A DNA stretch of 5,861 bases from Gemmatimonadales bacterium (lineage in GTDB: Bacteria > Gemmatimonadota > Gemmatimonadetes > Gemmatimonadales > GWC2-71-9), in the NCBI GenBank assembly GCA_013813145.1, contig JACCSE010000266.1, positions 1-5,861 on the forward strand, given 5' to 3'. Below, piece by piece: positions 1-5,861 of the stretch. Position 1 is the stretch's first letter. Each line of letters begins with the position of its first letter. Made by a program: the position numbers and the translations under genes. Below the pieces are notes generated by a model. The model had not been told where the DNA came from. It saw nothing but the letters and a program-made list of their open reading frames with translations, and searched no databases.

Positions 1-202
1 ACCGAGAACTGTTTCCCGCAGCCCTTGCACTTCCAGATGCGGCGGGTGGACAGGAAGGAGTTCTTGTCGGAGCCACAGCGGGGACAGGTCACGCCATCGG
101 GCCAGCGGAGACTCGCCAAAAGGACAGACTCACGTCCGGGTGGGAGAAGTAGCGAATCGCCTCAACGAGGGTAGTAGGTGCTGCGATGGATGGTCTGTTC
201 AT
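1..202 (-). pseudogene. IS1595-family transposase, 5' part, frameshifted and cut by window edge
   Basis: This is the N-terminal end of a DDE-type transposase of the IS1595 (ISXO2-like) group, which moves its insertion sequence by cut-and-paste or copy-paste at the DNA ends. Reading leftward from the ATG at 200-202, the product begins MNRPSIAAPTTLVEAIRYFS and stays in frame to about residue 29 (..DVSLSF). It then meets TGA at 89-91. Moving to the -1 frame at the A-run 118-121 gives LASLRWPDGVTCPRCGSDKN, then RRIWKCKGCGKQFS, open to the window edge. CPRCG and CKGCG are the paired cysteines of the zinc-ribbon that precedes the catalytic domain in this family. The simplest explanation is one base lost from a five-base run. 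The catalytic domain lies outside the window. No convincing ribosome site precedes the ATG. A sequencing error is possible; a programmed frameshift is less likely because no good slippery heptamer is present. Confidence 0.85.
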
Positions 203-269
203 AGGCTACAATATGCAGCCTAGACGCAGGTGTGTCAAGTATATTATGCCCCTACTTTGGCCGTCCCCC
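203..269. other. Gap between transposase and methyltransferase remnants; probably holds the IS end
   Basis: These 67 bases separate the transposase start from the methyltransferase stop codon. In IS1595 elements the terminal inverted repeat lies a short way upstream of the transposase, so the end of the element should fall here or just inside the neighbouring gene. The other end is outside the window, so the inverted repeat and any 8-bp target duplication cannot be located. The stretch is AT-richer (AAGTATATTATG on the plus strand) than its surroundings. Confidence 0.4.
210..238 (-). promoter_or_regulatory. Possible sigma70-type promoter of the transposase
   Basis: On the minus strand a perfect -35 hexamer TTGACA (233-238) is followed, after exactly 17 bases, by CATATT (210-215), which matches the TATAAT consensus at four of six positions. 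A transcript from here would begin around 203-204, right at the transposase ATG, so the message would be almost leaderless. That is odd but fits the missing Shine-Dalgarno sequence. This is inferred from the motifs only. Confidence 0.35.
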
Positions 270-1043
270 TCAGCTTTCGGTGGGCTCATCCTTGTCGAAC
301 AGGCCCCGGACCTTTTCGGCCACCTTCTTGGCCTTCGGTGCCTGCTTGTAGGTCCGGTTGACCCCCGCTGTTTGGGGATAGTCAATCCGCTTTCCGTCTA
401 ACAATTCGCCTACGGTGAGGAGTTGGAGCCGGGGATGGCTGCCCCACGGCGAAGTGTAGAAGCCTGCGGATGCCGCCTCGGCTCGCATGGGCTTGGTGGG
501 CTGGTCGAAACTCAGCAGGACGCCAATTTCGGCCTTCTTGCGCCCGATGACACCAGCAAGATCGCGCACGTAGTTGGCGTGCAGCTTCCCGGCCTTCACC
601 GAAATGACAATCTGCCGGGTCTTGTCTGAGCCGTCATGGAAGTAGAGTCGGCCGTCAATGCCCTTATCCGCGCCCTTCTTGATTGCGCCGCTCTGCCGGG
701 CGCCCACCAGCCCGAGCGCCCACGCCTGGAATTGATAGGGCTCATCTTGGGCCAGTCGCTCCGCATCCTCCACGGTCGTCGGTTCACCGATAACCTCGTA
801 CTTCGCCGCATCACCATAGGCATCATGCAATCGTGTCTTGATAAGCCCGATGGCGAGATGGGTGATGTCTATGCCAATCCATCGCCGGCCGAGTTTCTGA
901 GCGGCGGTGACGGTGGTTCCGCAGCCACAGAATGGGTCGAGCACCATGCCGTCCGGCGGACAGGACGACCGGAGAACCCGAACCAGAATCCCTCGGGCTT
1001 CTGGGTCGGATACCCGAGCCGTTCCTGGTCGTGCTGGAGCCAC
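270..1043 (-). CDS. Surviving 3' open frame: methyltransferase motif I plus Mrr-like restriction nuclease domain
   Basis: This 257-residue frame is the intact tail of the broken gene. Residues 1-17 are out-of-frame relative to the ancestral protein; homology starts at about residue 18. Residues 36-44 are motif I (DPFCGCGTT), the S-adenosylmethionine site, followed by the RRWIGID strand. Residues about 100-215 form a PD-(D/E)XK nuclease of the Mrr_cat type. GADKGIDG supplies the metal-binding Asp130, IVISVKAG supplies Lys150, and then come YVRDLAGVIGRKKAEIGVLL and PTKPMRAEAASAGFY. The tail (residues 226-257) is lysine-rich and ends DKDEPTES. ATG at 1041-1043 is the first possible start. The nuclease core has no visible damage, but without a proper upstream start it is probably not translated efficiently. 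It is best treated as part of the pseudogene; a stand-alone function is possible but unsupported. Confidence 0.6.
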   Translation of the reverse strand: MAPARPGTARVSDPEARGILVRVLRSSCPPDGMVLDPFCGCGTTVTAAQKLGRRWIGIDITHLAIGLIKTRLHDAYGDAAKYEVIGEPTTVEDAERLAQDEPYQFQAWALGLVGARQSGAIKKGADKGIDGRLYFHDGSDKTRQIVISVKAGKLHANYVRDLAGVIGRKKAEIGVLLSFDQPTKPMRAEAASAGFYTSPWGSHPRLQLLTVGELLDGKRIDYPQTAGVNRTYKQAPKAKKVAEKVRGLFDKDEPTES

Positions 1044-1432
1044 TTTACATCCTCGTCAATCGCATCCTCGGTTCCGTAGAGACACCCCTGGGTATAGGGC
1101 TGGTAGGCCCAAATATCCTGATAGGGAATGCCCGCCCCGGGATATTGCTTGTACTTGGGCTGTCCAGCGCCATCTCGTGGGATATAGATGGCCCCGGCGT
1201 CATAGAGACAATCCAGACACTGTTGGGTCGTCCATTCCTCCACCTGCGCCGGGAGAAGGTGTCGGAGCGACTTGGGAATCGCCCAATGCCTTCCGAGCGA
1301 AGTCGGGTCAAACTTGCGCCACGGCTTCCCACTGCTTCCGGTGCGGGTGCCGGGCCCCGTCAACATGTTGGTCCGGAAGGGTCCACGCGCATCCTCGTCA
1401 GTGAACCACTCCCGGACGTATCCTCGGGCCAC
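869..1432 (-). pseudogene. Methyltransferase fragment 3: target-recognition region up to motif X
   Basis: The recognisable part runs from YVREWFTDEDARGPFRTNML through RKFDPTSLGRHWAIPKSLRH and ..IPYQDIWAYQP.. to ERLGYPTQKPE, which is the conserved stretch just before the cofactor-binding motif I. The middle corresponds to the variable target-recognition domain that sets DNA specificity, so the recognised site cannot be predicted. The first codon (GTG, 1430-1432) is not a real start. After PE at about 992 the frame is wrong: the remainder (GFWFGFSGRPV..) is shadow sequence, and the true continuation ILVRVLRSSCPPDGMVLDPF is in the next frame. Confidence 0.75.
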
Positions 1433-1775
1433 AGGAGTGACCCCGGCTCGAAGTAAGCATCATCGGTTCTGGCGTAGAACAGCAGCGTGTCGTGAATGGG
1501 ACCGTATTGCCGGCTGTCTTGTTGTGACCGCTGCTGCACCTCCAGATGATTTCGCTCCGGAAATTGGTCGGACCAAATACGGCGTCTAACAGGAGCTTTA
1601 GATAATGGGAGGCGGTTGGGTCACAATGGAGATAGAGAGATCCAGTCTCTTTCAGCACTCGGCGCAGCTCCACCAACCGGGGAGCCATCATGGCGAGATA
1701 GGCAAGCATGTCACTCGCCGGGATGAACCGTTCAAACGCAAGTAGCACATCGGCGACTGGTCCGCCCTGTTCCAC
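1398..1775 (-). pseudogene. Methyltransferase fragment 2: core between motif IV and the recognition region
   Basis: This frame is open from just after the TAA at 1812-1814. It encodes the conserved helix-strand region ADVLLAFERFIPASDMLAYL, then APRLVELRRVLKETGSLYLH, then DPTASHYLKLLLDAVFG, ending in NFRSEIIW. This order is typical of the type III Mod-like and related beta-class methyltransferases. The apparent start at 1773-1775 is an internal GTG codon, not a real initiation site. From about 1503 the frame is wrong; the correct continuation PIHDTLLFYARTDDAYFEPG lies in a different frame from 1500 to about 1430. Confidence 0.75.
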
Positions 1776-1803
1776 TGTCTCAGTGAAGGTCCGGGCCGCC
1801 GAC

Positions 1804-2004
1804 TCATCCCATTACCAGGTATCCTCGAATGCCTGGATTTGGGCGGCGGCTTGCGTCCCGTCCTTCCGCGAAAAGGACGTTATAGTCTTGGTTCGAGTTG
1901 AACGGCAGATCGAGATAAACGAGGTCCACAGACTCGTCCGCGATGTGACGGCGGAGCACGTCGAGATTGTCACCGTAAAACAGCGGGTTGTCCGTAGGGG
2001 TCAT
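1804..2004 (-). pseudogene. Methyltransferase fragment 1: N terminus with altered motif IV
   Basis: This 66-residue open segment starts at the ATG of the broken methyltransferase and covers its first residues and motif IV, where the target base is bound for methyl transfer. The recognisable part runs MTPTDNPLFYGDNLDVLRR..DLVYLDLPFNSNQDYNVLFAE. The rest (GRDASRRPNPGIRGYLVMG) is out-of-frame sequence. The correct continuation (GTQAAAQIQAFEDTW) lies in another frame from 1859. Relatives normally carry an extra Lys-Asp stretch at the join, so loss of two bases there is the simplest reading. If translated, this piece would have no catalytic function. Confidence 0.75.
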
Positions 2005-2092
2005 GGCCTACGAATCTAGTCCAGGGCGCGAGCCGGGTCCATCAAGCCGGCGGTGGGACCGTAGGCGCCCGAATACCCGTAGGGGATCGGCG
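2005..2092. other. Junction between the metabolic operon and the broken restriction-modification gene
   Basis: These 88 bases lie between the aminotransferase stop and the methyltransferase start. I see no terminator hairpin with a T-run, no strong promoter and no clear Shine-Dalgarno sequence before the methyltransferase ATG. A short direct repeat (CCTACGG, twice on the minus strand) is the only structure. Base composition falls from very GC-rich on the right to mixed on the left across this gap. Confidence 0.4.
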
Positions 2093-3262
2093 CTAGGCGG
2101 ATCGCGAGACGGCGGAGAGCGCGTCGTCAAGGATCGCAAGGGAGCGGTCGACGGTGGCGGGGTCGTGAGCGAGGGAGACGAAATTGTAGGCGCCTCGCTT
2201 GAGCAGCAGCCCGCGCTCGGCGCAGGCGGCGGCGACCCGGCCCGAAAGCGGCTCGTCGCGGTACTCCAGGTGACACATCTCCGGAATGCCGGCGACCCCG
2301 ACCACAACGCCGGCATGCCGCGCGGCGAGCGTGCGGAAGCCTTCGAGCAGCCTGCCGCCTGTCGCCGTGATGTGCGCCGGTACGCCGGCCTCGTCCACGA
2401 CAGCCAGCGTCGCCTTGGCGGCGGCCAGGGCGACCGATTCGGTCGCCAGGGTAGAGGAGATCCAGGTGCGCGTCACCAGCTCCATCACCTCGGCCCGGCC
2501 TCCGACCGCCGCGAGCGGAAAGCCGTTGGCGATCGCCTTGCCCAGTACGACGAGATCCGGCTTGATGCCGTAGCGCTCGCACCCGCCTCCCAGCCCGAGC
2601 CGGCACACGGTCTTGATCTCGTCCACGATCAGGAGCGCGCCGATGCGTGCGGTCTCCTCCCGGACCACCGCGAGCCACTGGGGATCAGGGGGCCGCAGGA
2701 TTACCGGTTCCATGACGACCGCCGCCAGCCGGTCGCCGGCGGCCCGGATGCGCTCGCGGGTGCGCGCCGGGTCGTTGAATGGAATCTCCCCGTACAAGGC
2801 GCGGATGCCGGCGGGCACGCCGGCCGCGTCGGCTCCCTGGCACCAGTCGAGCCAGCCGTGGTAGCCGCAGCCGAGCACGGCCTCGCGCCCGGTCGCGACG
2901 CGCGCCAGCCGCACCGCGGCGGCGACCGCCTCGGCGCCGGTCTTGAGAAAGCGCACCCGCTCCAACGCCGAAATTCGGCGGCAAAGCACCTCTGCCACCT
3001 CTTCCTCCAGCACCGGCGGCAGCGGGCCGATGCCGCCCTGCTCCACCGCGGCTACGGCGGCGCGGACCACGGCGGGATGCGCGTAGCCCAGCGCGACGGC
3101 ACCGAGCGCCATGATGTAGTCGAGATACTCGCGACCCGCCTCGTCCCAGACCCGGCATCCGGAGGAGCGGATCATCCGGCGGGGCATGCCGGAGGCGCCG
3201 GAGCCGAAGAGTGCCTCCGGGCGCTTGCTCCCGGTCGAGGTGAAGCCCGCTACGTAAGTCAT
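2093..3262 (-). CDS. Class III PLP-dependent aminotransferase, glutamate-1-semialdehyde aminomutase-like
   Basis: This 389-residue cytosolic fold-type I PLP enzyme is predicted to move an amino group to or from an aldehyde, ketone or omega-amino substrate. Visible elements in order are: the N-terminal strand-turn RVWDEAGREYLDYIMALGAV (37-56); FLKTGAEAVAAAVRLAR (105-121), which holds the cofactor phosphate; GYHGWLDW (133-140), which stacks on the ring; MEPV (184-187); VDEIKT with Asp214 pairing with the pyridine nitrogen; and GKAIANGFPLAAVGG with the Schiff-base Lys242. ATG at 3260-3262 is chosen because homology starts there and it overlaps the TGA of the upstream lyase (ATGA). No strong Shine-Dalgarno precedes it, so translation probably depends on coupling. 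At 389 residues it is somewhat shorter than true HemL (about 430), and it lies outside any haem gene context, so it is more likely a paralogue with another substrate. The motif after VDEIKT reads VCR where GFR is usual. Confidence 0.88.
   Translation of the reverse strand: MTYVAGFTSTGSKRPEALFGSGASGMPRRMIRSSGCRVWDEAGREYLDYIMALGAVALGYAHPAVVRAAVAAVEQGGIGPLPPVLEEEVAEVLCRRISALERVRFLKTGAEAVAAAVRLARVATGREAVLGCGYHGWLDWCQGADAAGVPAGIRALYGEIPFNDPARTRERIRAAGDRLAAVVMEPVILRPPDPQWLAVVREETARIGALLIVDEIKTVCRLGLGGGCERYGIKPDLVVLGKAIANGFPLAAVGGRAEVMELVTRTWISSTLATESVALAAAKATLAVVDEAGVPAHITATGGRLLEGFRTLAARHAGVVVGVAGIPEMCHLEYRDEPLSGRVAAACAERGLLLKRGAYNFVSLAHDPATVDRSLAILDDALSAVSRSA
3259..3262 (-). promoter_or_regulatory. 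ATGA stop-start overlap (translational coupling site)
   Basis: The lyase TGA (3259-3261) and the aminotransferase ATG (3260-3262) share bases in the string ATGA on the minus strand. The bases before it (CTCGAGCTCCG) contain no good Shine-Dalgarno sequence, so ribosomes finishing the lyase probably restart on the aminotransferase, keeping the two products in step. Confidence 0.75.
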
Positions 3263-5861
3263 CGGAGCTCGAGGATGCCGAAGTTGCCCGGGTCCTGGCG
3301 ATCGCCACGGAGATAGACCCAGCCGCCGCCGCCGCTCCAGACCAGTTGGCCCCCGCGGCGCTCGCGACCGGGTTCCATCCGGTTGACGAGGAGGTCGAAG
3401 CCGAGCTCCTCTCCCGGCGCCGGATCCCAATCGGGGATCGCCACCGCGACGGTGACTGTGTAGCCGGTCTCGGTGGGGCGCCACCCGCCACGGATCATCT
3501 CGGGCTGTCCGACCGTACCAGCGGCGCCGATGACGCGGATCCCGTCGGCCCCGACGTCGGGAACTACGAGGAAGCCGTACACCGGGCCGCGGTCCGCGGG
3601 ACGCAAGTAGAGTTGGATCCCGTCGCTGTGGATGTCGTCCGGGTCGTTGTCCAAGCGGAGCGGCGGAGCTTCCGCCGCCCGGAAGATCGGCTCGGCGGTG
3701 CGTACCTCGATCGAGAGGTACAGCTCCCCCTCCCCCCAGCCCGCCACCGCCGACGCCGCGAACTCGTCGGGTCCGGCATACGGCTCCTCGCTCCGGCGAT
3801 ACTGGTCTTCGTGATCCAACTGGAGCGGCTCCCCCTCATCGAAGCCGGCGGGCGTGCCGTTCAGCGTGGGCGACTCGAGGAACCGCGCCGCGGTCCCCCG
3901 CACCCGGACCGAACGGTTGAAGTCCACCAGCGGCCGAGCGGTCTCTGATGGGCGACGTAGTCCGCGAAGCTTGGTGGTGACGGCGCCGCGGGCGACGTCC
4001 CAGCCTTCGGCCCCGGCGACGTGGCGATCCACGCCGTCGGTCAGCTCGACCTCGATCAGATCGCCGGTGGCCTGAAGTCCATGCACCACTTTCGACTGCG
4101 ATCCCGACGCGAGCGCGGCGACGAACCGCGCAGCCTTGCCCTGCCGCCGCGCCAGGAGGAAGGTCGCGGGCCCGCTGCCCGGCACCCCCGGAGCCCGCGC
4201 GCGCACCAGCTCCCCGTCGAACAGGAAGTGCAGCGTGAGCTCCGCCCCGTCCGCCGCGCGAGCCCGCAGGACAATCGGTCCGTCGCCGGAAGGCGTGAAC
4301 CGCTCCGCCTGATCGACGAACTCCTCGTTCAGCATGGCGGCGGACCACTCGCCGGGCGTCTCCACCGCCAGCACCCCCGCCGGATGCCAGGGAAGCTCGA
4401 CCAGGTGCGCCTCCTCGGCGCCGAACTCGACCACGTCGAGCAGGTACTCCGGCCCGTTCACGATGGTGCGGGTGAAAGATCCGTAGGCGCCGCGGGTCCA
4501 GGCCCACCCGCCTTCCTCGGCGAATGCAAGGCAATGGGCATTGCCCGGCCGCTGCGATGCGCCGTCCAGCCGGGGCGCGTTGTGCGCCAGCGTCGAACGA
4601 TACCAGAAGAGATCGCGTGCGACGTACGACCCGGTGCCCGGGTCGGGCAGCCAGTGCACTCCGTCCGCGTGGAGGGTCAGGTGGAGCCGGTCGGGATGGC
4701 CGTGTCCGCCGCCGTAGATGCCGCACTCGAGGCTGGCGTAGCGTTGCCCGCGGCGGAGAATCGCGAGGCCCTGACTATCGAGCAGGGCGGACGCCGGTTG
4801 CCAGGCCTGGAGGCTCGCCGCCGGCAGAGCGGGCGCCATCTCCAGCAGCGCCCACCAGGAGAGCGCCGACCGTCCCCGGCCGCCGCCCGCCGGCTCGCCC
4901 GCCTCGTGAAGATAGGAATCGAAGCGCTGGGGCGGCGGCGGGTCGCATCGATACAGCTCGGCCAGCCAGCCCCACAGCGCCGAGCCTTCGTCTCCCAATC
5001 GGGCGAGGCCGACCTCCCAGAGCTCGAGATACATCGGCTGCGCGAGTGAGACGCCGTACCGGGAATCCTTTCGCGCCGGGAAGGTATGATCCGGCAAGGC
5101 GGTAAACGCGGGCGCCCACAACGCCGATCCGAGGCGCACGGCCAGCCGCGGATCGGCCAGGATGTCCACGCCCGCCTGGGCGGTCCAGCCCATCGCGAGG
5201 AGCTGTCCCCGCAACGCGAAGAGGTGGTAATTGTCTCCCTCGTACCACATCCCGTCCTCGCCGAAGCCTCGTACCAGATGCGCGATGATTCCGGTCGGTC
5301 CCTCCACCGCTCGCCCGGCCAGCTCCTCATCCTCGAACCAGACCGCTATCGCGGCGAGCGCGGCGTTGTGCCAGGTCTGACGGTTGGAGAGGCCTTCGTC
5401 GAACTCGCCGATGAGGTTGGCGGCCTCCTCGGCGACGACGCCGACTCCCTCGACCGTGTGGTCGGCCAGCAGCCCCGCCTCGCGCAGCAGAGCGGCAGCG
5501 CCGAGGTAGCCGGTGATCCAGACCGACTCGAGATAGGTGGAGAAGAACAGCCGGCTGGGCCCGAGGACGTTGTCACGATTGGGATATTCCAGGTATCGGC
5601 CGGCGTAGGCGTCGAGGATTTCGGCGGCACGTTCGGCGGAGGCCGGATCGTCACCGAGCACCGCGAGGGTGGCGAGGTCGGCGGTCCGCTCGGCGAGCCA
5701 GAGGTGCTGGAAGCGGGCCCAGGCGCGGTCGTGGCGTTGGCCGGAAGCGACCCGGCCGCAGGACGGGCACCGGTGCGCCTCTGGGCTCCAGGGATCGAAC
5801 TCCAGCGCGGCGCCGTCGTGGGGGCACAGGCCGCCGTCCACCGAGAGCAGCGCCTTTGCCG
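3259..5861 (-). CDS. Heparinase II/III-family polysaccharide lyase with C-terminal CBM9-like domain, 5' end outside window
   Basis: The enzyme is predicted to cleave uronic-acid polysaccharide by beta-elimination. Numbering is from the GTG at 5839-5841. The frame is open upstream to the window edge (..AKALLS), so the true start and any signal peptide lie outside. Residues 6-28 hold CPHD and CPSC, a possible zinc-ribbon. Residues about 40-330 are the helical toroid, with TWHNA (156-160) and EGDNYH (201-206), where His158, Asn159 and Tyr205 are catalytic candidates. Residues about 353-560 are the heparinase II/III beta-sandwich, with GGGHGHPDRLHLTLHADG (377-394) and WLPDPGTGSY (397-406); His380 or His382 is a further candidate. 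Residues about 650-860 resemble a CBM9/DOMON carbohydrate-binding domain (ELYLSIEV, DDIHSDGIQLYLRP, GFDLLVNR, QLVWSGGGGWVYLRGDRQDP). The frame shows no lesion over 860 codons. The substrate (alginate, heparosan or other) is not determined. It overlaps the aminotransferase start, forming an operon. Confidence 0.88.
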   Translation of the reverse strand, partial: AKALLSVDGGLCPHDGAALEFDPWSPEAHRCPSCGRVASGQRHDRAWARFQHLWLAERTADLATLAVLGDDPASAERAAEILDAYAGRYLEYPNRDNVLGPSRLFFSTYLESVWITGYLGAAALLREAGLLADHTVEGVGVVAEEAANLIGEFDEGLSNRQTWHNAALAAIAVWFEDEELAGRAVEGPTGIIAHLVRGFGEDGMWYEGDNYHLFALRGQLLAMGWTAQAGVDILADPRLAVRLGSALWAPAFTALPDHTFPARKDSRYGVSLAQPMYLELWEVGLARLGDEGSALWGWLAELYRCDPPPPQRFDSYLHEAGEPAGGGRGRSALSWWALLEMAPALPAASLQAWQPASALLDSQGLAILRRGQRYASLECGIYGGGHGHPDRLHLTLHADGVHWLPDPGTGSYVARDLFWYRSTLAHNAPRLDGASQRPGNAHCLAFAEEGGWAWTRGAYGSFTRTIVNGPEYLLDVVEFGAEEAHLVELPWHPAGVLAVETPGEWSAAMLNEEFVDQAERFTPSGDGPIVLRARAADGAELTLHFLFDGELVRARAPGVPGSGPATFLLARRQGKAARFVAALASGSQSKVVHGLQATGDLIEVELTDGVDRHVAGAEGWDVARGAVTTKLRGLRRPSETARPLVDFNRSVRVRGTAARFLESPTLNGTPAGFDEGEPLQLDHEDQYRRSEEPYAGPDEFAASAVAGWGEGELYLSIEVRTAEPIFRAAEAPPLRLDNDPDDIHSDGIQLYLRPADRGPVYGFLVVPDVGADGIRVIGAAGTVGQPEMIRGGWRPTETGYTVTVAVAIPDWDPAPGEELGFDLLVNRMEPGRERRGGQLVWSGGGGWVYLRGDRQDPGNFGILELR

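Larger units (their letters stand above)
270..2004 (-). pseudogene. Broken DNA methyltransferase fused to Mrr-like nuclease (single-chain modification-restriction protein)
   Basis: The pieces, joined across frames, give a protein of about 578 residues. It is a beta-class DNA amino-methyltransferase (N6-adenine or N4-cytosine), with motif IV first, then a variable target-recognition region, then motif I (DPFCGCGTT). It ends in a Mrr_cat-type nuclease domain. The start is the ATG at 2002-2004 (MTPTDNPLFYGDNLDVLRR); an in-frame TAG two codons upstream bounds it. Lesions in reading order are: motif IV reads DLPFN where DPPFN is expected (Leu codon 1906-1908); a frameshift near 1857-1864; TAA at 1812-1814 after ..AFEDTW; and frameshifts near 1503, near 1426-1431 and near 990-997. 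The last three each fit loss of one base, and the first fits loss of two. From about 990 to the TGA at 270-272 the frame is open. The methyltransferase cannot be made as one chain and also has a damaged active site. Assembly error could explain some indels, but not the pattern of indels, nonsense and motif change together. Confidence 0.88.

Noticed and set aside
186..401. Plus-strand 71-codon frame over the IS-methyltransferase gap
   Set aside because: It has no ribosome site and no recognisable motif, and it overlaps the nuclease tail on the other strand.
932..1456. Plus-strand open frames antisense to the broken methyltransferase (including 636-1079 and 907-1404)
   Set aside because: No protein family is recognisable, and the opposite strand carries clear methyltransferase motifs.
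2005..2092. Possible terminator after the aminotransferase
   Set aside because: Only a five-base stem (GGTCC/GGACC) with a long loop and no T-run is present, which is too weak to call.
1988..3316. Plus-strand open frame of 442 codons antisense to the aminotransferase
   Set aside because: Its product is low-complexity, rich in Arg, Gly and Ala, with no family motif. It mirrors a well-supported gene, as is common in high-GC DNA.
3263..3484. Extension of the aminotransferase frame upstream to 3484
   Set aside because: The extra 74 residues overlap the lyase 3' end and look like shadow sequence. Homology and the ATGA overlap both support the start at 3262.
2685..3491. Minus-strand 268-codon frame overlapping both operon genes
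   Set aside because: It is an out-of-frame, Arg-rich shadow that crosses the gene boundary without homology.
4021..5049. Plus-strand open frame of 342 codons antisense to the lyase
   Set aside because: It has no recognisable domain and a composition typical of a shadow of the lyase coding strand.
1..5861. CRISPR array, tRNA, or tandem repeat
   Set aside because: No regularly spaced repeats, tRNA-like cloverleaf sequence or extended tandem units were seen by eye.

Overview
This is a high-GC bacterial window, probably from a soil or sediment organism or a metagenomic contig. The lineage cannot be fixed from sequence alone; this gene mix would fit groups such as Gemmatimonadota, Planctomycetota or Acidobacteriota. 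All recognisable genes lie on the minus strand, so transcription runs from the right edge to the left edge. There is no rRNA, tRNA or CRISPR array.

Right block (about 2093-5861): two intact genes in one operon. Upstream is a large heparinase II/III-type polysaccharide lyase with a C-terminal CBM9-like domain; its 5' end is cut by the window edge. Its stop codon overlaps (ATGA) the start of a 389-residue class III PLP-dependent aminotransferase related to glutamate-1-semialdehyde aminomutase. The overlap implies translational coupling and a shared role, probably in breakdown or remodelling of an acidic polysaccharide and its products. The substrate cannot be read from the sequence.

Left block (1 to about 2004): lower GC and full of broken genes. 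At 270-2004 lie the remains of a one-polypeptide modification-restriction protein: a beta-class DNA methyltransferase (motif IV, then a target-recognition region, then motif I) fused to a Mrr-like PD-(D/E)XK nuclease. It carries four frameshifts, one nonsense codon and a Pro-to-Leu change in its DPPF catalytic motif, yet the nuclease end is still open. Beyond its stop codon is the 5' end of an IS1595-family transposase, itself frameshifted after 29 codons and running off the left edge.

The contrast is the main story. About 3.8 kb of undamaged metabolic operon sits beside 2 kb of decaying mobile or defence DNA, with an 88 bp gap between them. No clearly new system is visible. The points worth following are the lyase-aminotransferase pair and the dead methyltransferase with a surviving nuclease half.
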